Shown: positions 6,709-8,928 of the stretch, in pieces
Numbering within the stretch: position 1 is the first letter of the stretch
Layout: each line of letters opens with the position of its first letter
Assembly (NCBI GenBank): GCA_900545455.1
Contig: UQZF01000115.1
Location: 1-8,928, forward strand
Source of the DNA: an uncultured Eubacteriales bacterium
GTDB taxonomy: Bacteria; Bacillota; Clostridia; Lachnospirales; Lachnospiraceae
Direction: 5' to 3'
DNA length: 8,928 nucleotides
The notes under the pieces: generated by a model
The model's input: the letters and a program-made list of their open reading frames with translations, nothing else
What the model was told of the DNA's origin: nothing
Database searches by the model: none
Made by a program: the position numbers and the translations under genes

Positions 6709-7620
6709 ATGGATTATCAGAAATTTTTAAACGCAGTGGTGGAGTGCGTGAGAGAAATTGCAGGGAAGGAGGCAAATGTATTTATTCACCGTGTTACAAA
6801 AAATAACGGCATAGTGTTTGACGGAATAGTTATCATGAAGGACGGCTGTAATTTTTCGCCGACAATATATCTTAACAGCTATTATTCAATGTATCTTTCA
6901 GGCTGTGAAATCAGTGAGATAGTAAAAAAAGTGTATGAGATATATGAGAGCAGTATGGGAAACGTGACAATTCCGGATGACTTTTTCATGAATTTTGATA
7001 AGCTCAGGGAGAATGTTGCGTTCAGAATTATCAACTATGACAGAAATCGTGAGCTGCTTGAAAAGATTCCCCACAGGAGATTTAAAAATCTAGCGATAGT
7101 ATACTTTGTTGTTATTGATGATATTGAGAATGAGAGGGGGATTGTGACAATATATAACAATCACATGGAACATTGGAATGTGAATGAAGAACTTTTATAC
7201 CACTGTGCGATGAAGAACACCCCAAGGCTTTATCAGGCAGAGATTAAGCCGATGAATCAGGTTGTATCAGACATGATTCTGAAGGAGAGCGTTGAAGAGA
7301 ATGTAGATGAAATGATTGCACATGTGAATCGTATGAATGAAGAGTTTCCAATGTATGTGCTTACCAATTCGTACAGAAGCTATGGAGCATCATGCATACT
7401 TTACGAAGGACTTCTGATGGGATTTGCTTCACATATTGAAGCTGATCTTTACATAGTACCAAGCAGTGTCCATGAGGTGATTTTGATTCCCGTGGATGGG
7501 GATATTACAAAGGATGGACTTGATGAGATGGTTAGAAGTGTCAACAGTACCGAACTGTCTAAGGAGGAAATTCTGTCGGATTCGGCATATCTGTTCACGA
7601 GAGAGAACGGATTTGAATAA
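6709..7620 (+). CDS. DUF5688 family protein, function unknown
   Basis: This 303-residue protein matches what I know of the DUF5688 family, found mainly in gut Clostridia, often in several copies per genome and without an assigned function. Family hallmarks seen: an N-terminal YQKFLNAVVECVRE helix; KNNGIVFDGIVI (31-42) followed by SPTIYLNSYY (about 50-59); INYDRNRELLEKIPHRRFKNLAIVY (about 108-132); WNVNEELLYHCAMKNTPRL; and the C-terminal MYVLTNSYRSYGASCILYEGLL (about 220-241) and DLYIVPSSVHEVILIPVDG (about 246-264) blocks. There is no signal peptide or membrane helix, so it should be cytoplasmic. ATG 6709 follows AAAGGA by 9 nt. No convincing promoter was found in the T-rich gap upstream. It is convergent with the tRNA-Arg gene, whose 3' end is 17 bp past the stop. 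Unlike efp, codon use is mixed (AAA and AAG, GAA and GAG). Confidence 0.88.
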   Translation: MDYQKFLNAVVECVREIAGKEANVFIHRVTKNNGIVFDGIVIMKDGCNFSPTIYLNSYYSMYLSGCEISEIVKKVYEIYESSMGNVTIPDDFFMNFDKLRENVAFRIINYDRNRELLEKIPHRRFKNLAIVYFVVIDDIENERGIVTIYNNHMEHWNVNEELLYHCAMKNTPRLYQAEIKPMNQVVSDMILKESVEENVDEMIAHVNRMNEEFPMYVLTNSYRSYGASCILYEGLLMGFASHIEADLYIVPSSVHEVILIPVDGDITKDGLDEMVRSVNSTELSKEEILSDSAYLFTRENGFE

Positions 7621-7636
7621 ATGTGCAAAAAAATAA

Positions 7637-7710
7637 TGCACCTGGAGGGAATCGAACCCACGACAACCCGGCTCCGGAAACCGGTGCTCTATCCACTGAG
7701 CTACAAGTGC
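7637..7710 (-). tRNA. tRNA-Arg (anticodon CCG)
   Basis: On the minus strand the 74-nt gene folds as a full cloverleaf. The acceptor stem is GCACTTG with CAGGTGC (one U-G pair) and the discriminator base is A. The D stem is GCTC/GAGC. The anticodon stem CCGGT/GCCGG encloses the loop TTCCGGA, giving anticodon CCG at 34-36, which reads the Arg codon CGG. The T loop is TTCGATT. Two oddities: the 3' CCA is not encoded (TTA follows), and the T stem GTGGG/CCCTC has a U-U mismatch at its second pair (50:64). A T7 run (7627-7633, minus sense) three bases downstream may aid termination. The gene is convergent with the DUF5688 gene and divergent from the lipoprotein gene. Confidence 0.95.
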
Positions 7711-7730
7711 ATGTGCAAAGCACAACAATC

Positions 7731-7759
7731 ATTGTATAACAAGGGAAAAAAATTTGCAA
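7731..7759 (-). promoter_or_regulatory. Promoter of tRNA-Arg
   Basis: Read on the minus strand, TTGCAA (-35, at 7754-7759) and TACAAT (-10, at 7731-7736) are 17 bp apart. The start would be near 7724, leaving a short 5' leader of roughly 14 nt for RNase P to remove. The -10 is one mismatch from consensus; the -35 matches four of six. Position and spacing fit a tRNA promoter well. Confidence 0.65.
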
Positions 7760-7805
7760 GCAATAATTGTGCAAGGCGGGATATTGATGTAAATCTATTG
7801 ATTTT

Positions 7806-7834
7806 TTTACCTTTTATTGCTAATATTATATAAT
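7806..7834 (+). promoter_or_regulatory. Promoter of the lipoprotein gene
   Basis: A perfect -10, TATAAT (7829-7834), has TTTACC (7806-7811, four of six matches to TTGACA) 17 bp upstream. Transcription would start near 7841, giving a leader of about 25 nt. It is divergent from the tRNA promoter, with about 46 bp between the two -35 elements. Confidence 0.68.
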
Positions 7835-7845
7835 ATGTGGACTTG

Positions 7846-7855
7846 CAATTAATTG
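7846..7855. repeat. Perfect 10-bp palindrome at the lipoprotein leader
   Basis: CAATTAATTG is a perfect palindrome a few bases past the predicted transcription start, and its last G is the first base of the GGAGG ribosome binding site (7855-7859). It could be a small operator, but short AT-rich palindromes also arise by chance. Confidence 0.35.
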
Positions 7856-7864
7856 GAGGTTATT

Positions 7865-8590
7865 GTGTACAGAAAATTATTTATTTTATGTCTGTCGTGT
7901 ATTACATGTTTTGTATCCGGGTGTGCAGCGAAGAAAAATACATCTGAGGTTATGACGGATGTCGTAGTGATACAGAACAGTACAACCGTGGCATTCGCCG
8001 AGAGCGCTGACACGGCGACGGAGACGGCAGAGTATAGTGTCAGGGAAGCTAAGACGGACGGAGTGGCAGTGAGTCCTTTTGTCGAGGACATGAATTACGA
8101 CATCAAGGATTTCATAAGGCAGTATTATGATTACCTTGTGGCAGGTGACTACGACCTTGCTGTTTACATGACCAATGACAGCACCAATCTTGACCGTGAG
8201 AAATTTATGGAGCTTTCGGGATATATTGATTCTATTAAGTCTCTTACATGTTATATGATGGAAGGCATGGCTGACGGAAGTTATATTGTTGTTGCGCGCT
8301 GCGGTGTGACAACGACTCTCGGGGCACAGGTTGTCACGATGCTGGATGCTTTCTATGTGTGCACGAATGAGAGCGGAACCTTCTATATATGCGGCGGAAG
8401 TGTGGGGGATGAGGTCAGAAGCTACAATTCCATCATGTTATCCGACCAGAAGATAGCAAGTGTAGAGAAAGAGGTTCGTCTTGATAATGCTGCTGCTGTA
8501 ATTAATCAGGAGAATCTTAAAGAGGTTGTGGGAATTGTGACAAGTGATGAAGTCAGAAGGTATCTTTACGAACAGCCGGCAGCAGAATAG
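7865..8590 (+). CDS. Small secreted lipoprotein, function unknown
   Basis: I do not recognise a named family. The 241-residue product begins with a lipoprotein signal peptide: MYRK, a hydrophobic stretch (5-17) and the lipobox VSGC, with Cys20 as the expected lipidated residue, so the mature protein should be anchored outside the membrane. Residues about 21-75 are a Thr/Ser/Ala/Glu-rich, probably flexible spacer. The folded part follows (about 78-185), starting with DIKDFIRQYYDYLVAGDYDLAVYMTND. A helical start with the Y-x-x-L-x-x-G-D-Y pattern, then alternating strands, resembles NTF2-like extracellular domains; that is inference. GTG 7865 is the likely start: GGAGG ends 5 nt upstream and the signal peptide begins correctly there. 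A TTG at 7853 overlaps that site and would add four residues. It has its own promoter and terminator. Confidence 0.85.
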   Translation: MYRKLFILCLSCITCFVSGCAAKKNTSEVMTDVVVIQNSTTVAFAESADTATETAEYSVREAKTDGVAVSPFVEDMNYDIKDFIRQYYDYLVAGDYDLAVYMTNDSTNLDREKFMELSGYIDSIKSLTCYMMEGMADGSYIVVARCGVTTTLGAQVVTMLDAFYVCTNESGTFYICGGSVGDEVRSYNSIMLSDQKIASVEKEVRLDNAAAVINQENLKEVVGIVTSDEVRRYLYEQPAAE

Positions 8591-8605
8591 GTAAGAAGTT
8601 AAAAA

Positions 8606-8639
8606 GGCGCAGGGCATTGTGTCCTGCGCCGATATTTTT
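8606..8639 (+). terminator. Intrinsic terminator after the lipoprotein gene
   Basis: GGCGCAGG (8606-8613) pairs perfectly with CCTGCGCC (8623-8630). One more G-U and one C-G pair extend the stem to 10 bp around a 5-nt loop, and GATATTTTT follows. Five A's precede the stem. The T tract ends directly against the GGAGG of the next gene, so the hairpin lies only 19 nt before that gene's ATG and may influence its expression. Confidence 0.85.
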
Positions 8640-8649
8640 GGAGGAAAAT

Positions 8650-8928
8650 ATGAGACTTAACAAATATATAAGTGATTCCGGAATATGTTCGCGCCGCGAG
8701 GCAGACCGTCTTATCGAGGCGGGCAAGGTTCGTGTTAACGGTGCCGTGGCTGTGATGGGAATGCAGGTCGATGAGGGCGACAGCGTCGAGGTCGACGGCA
8801 GAAAAATAAAGTCAACCGAGGCGGTAAGAAAGGTCATATATGCCTTTTATAAGCCTGTCGGAGTGGTCACGACCATGGCTGATGAGCCCGACAGTCTCGC
8901 CGAATACCTGAAAAATAAGGGCATTGAC
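8650..8928 (+). CDS. rluF: RluF-like 23S rRNA pseudouridine synthase, 3' end outside window
   Basis: The first 93 residues of an RsuA/RluB/RluF-family pseudouridine synthase, which isomerises a specific uridine in rRNA. An N-terminal S4 RNA-binding domain (about 1-60) starts with MRLNKYISDSGICSRREADR, nearly the same as the E. coli RluF S4 start, and continues with KVRVNGAVAVMGMQVDEGDSVEVDGR. The catalytic domain begins with YAFYKPVGVVTTM (about 65-77); the GRLD motif with the catalytic Asp lies past the window edge. The RluF assignment rather than RluB or RsuA rests on the S4 region and the KPVGVV form, and is moderate. ATG 8650 follows GGAGG (8640-8644) by 5 nt. An intrinsic terminator stands immediately upstream, and no clear promoter was found between it and the lipoprotein stop. 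Confidence 0.9.
   Translation, partial: MRLNKYISDSGICSRREADRLIEAGKVRVNGAVAVMGMQVDEGDSVEVDGRKIKSTEAVRKVIYAFYKPVGVVTTMADEPDSLAEYLKNKGID

Noticed and set aside
7623..7641. GTGCA/TGCAC inverted repeat as terminator of the tRNA
   Set aside because: The T run lies in the loop rather than after the stem, and one arm is part of the tRNA acceptor stem.
7731..7741. TTGTATAACAA over the tRNA -10 as a Rex site
   Set aside because: Wrong length and spacing: a Rex box spans 18 bp with TTG and CAA at its ends. The match comes from the -10 element.
1..8928. Mobile element, CRISPR array, phage defence island or secondary-metabolite cluster
   Set aside because: No transposase, integrase, spaced repeats, defence-family motifs or biosynthetic genes are seen; all large frames belong to ordinary chromosomal genes.

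Overview
The window reads as ordinary chromosomal DNA from a low-to-mid GC Gram-positive bacterium, most likely a Clostridia member of the Lachnospiraceae type. Supporting signs are strong GGAGG-type ribosome binding sites before most genes, sigma-A-like promoters, a Rex regulator, a MazF very close to Bacillus EndoA/NdoA, a DUF5688 protein (a family I associate with gut Lachnospiraceae) and a tRNA gene without an encoded CCA. The taxonomic call is inference; no 16S or other marker is present.

Layout, left to right. (1) Bases 1-1287 are the 3' two thirds of an ABC-F ATPase gene. (2) rex (1363-1995), the NADH/NAD+-sensing repressor, has a near-consensus promoter that overlaps a possible Rex box, and ends at a strong intrinsic terminator. 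(3) A same-strand cluster follows: a coiled-coil protein of unknown function (2064-2687), the bifunctional NAD(P)HX repair enzyme nnr (2671-4212, overlapping its neighbour by 17 nt), alanine racemase alr (4253-5407) and a MazF-type endoribonuclease (5503-5850) with no antitoxin gene beside it. (4) efp (5969-6526), encoding elongation factor P, has its own promoter, very biased codon use and a long terminator hairpin, followed by a 62-nt stretch without G. (5) A DUF5688 gene (6709-7620) faces a tRNA-Arg(CCG) gene on the minus strand (7637-7710). (6) Divergent from the tRNA is a small lipoprotein gene (7865-8590) with its own promoter and terminator. (7) The window ends inside an RluF-like 23S rRNA pseudouridine synthase gene (8650 onward), whose ribosome binding site abuts the lipoprotein terminator.

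How the genes fit together: several products serve translation (ABC-F, EF-P, tRNA-Arg, pseudouridine synthase, and MazF as an RNA-cleaving counterweight). Rex and Nnr both concern nicotinamide cofactors, one sensing the NADH/NAD+ ratio and the other repairing hydrated NAD(P)H. Alr supplies D-alanine for peptidoglycan. The alr-mazF adjacency resembles Bacillus subtilis, except that the antitoxin gene expected between them is missing. I found no mobile element, CRISPR array, prophage gene or clearly new multi-gene system. The most interesting points are the antitoxin-less mazF, the possible Rex autoregulatory site, the terminator/Shine-Dalgarno overlap before the pseudouridine synthase gene, and the uncharacterised coiled-coil and lipoprotein genes.
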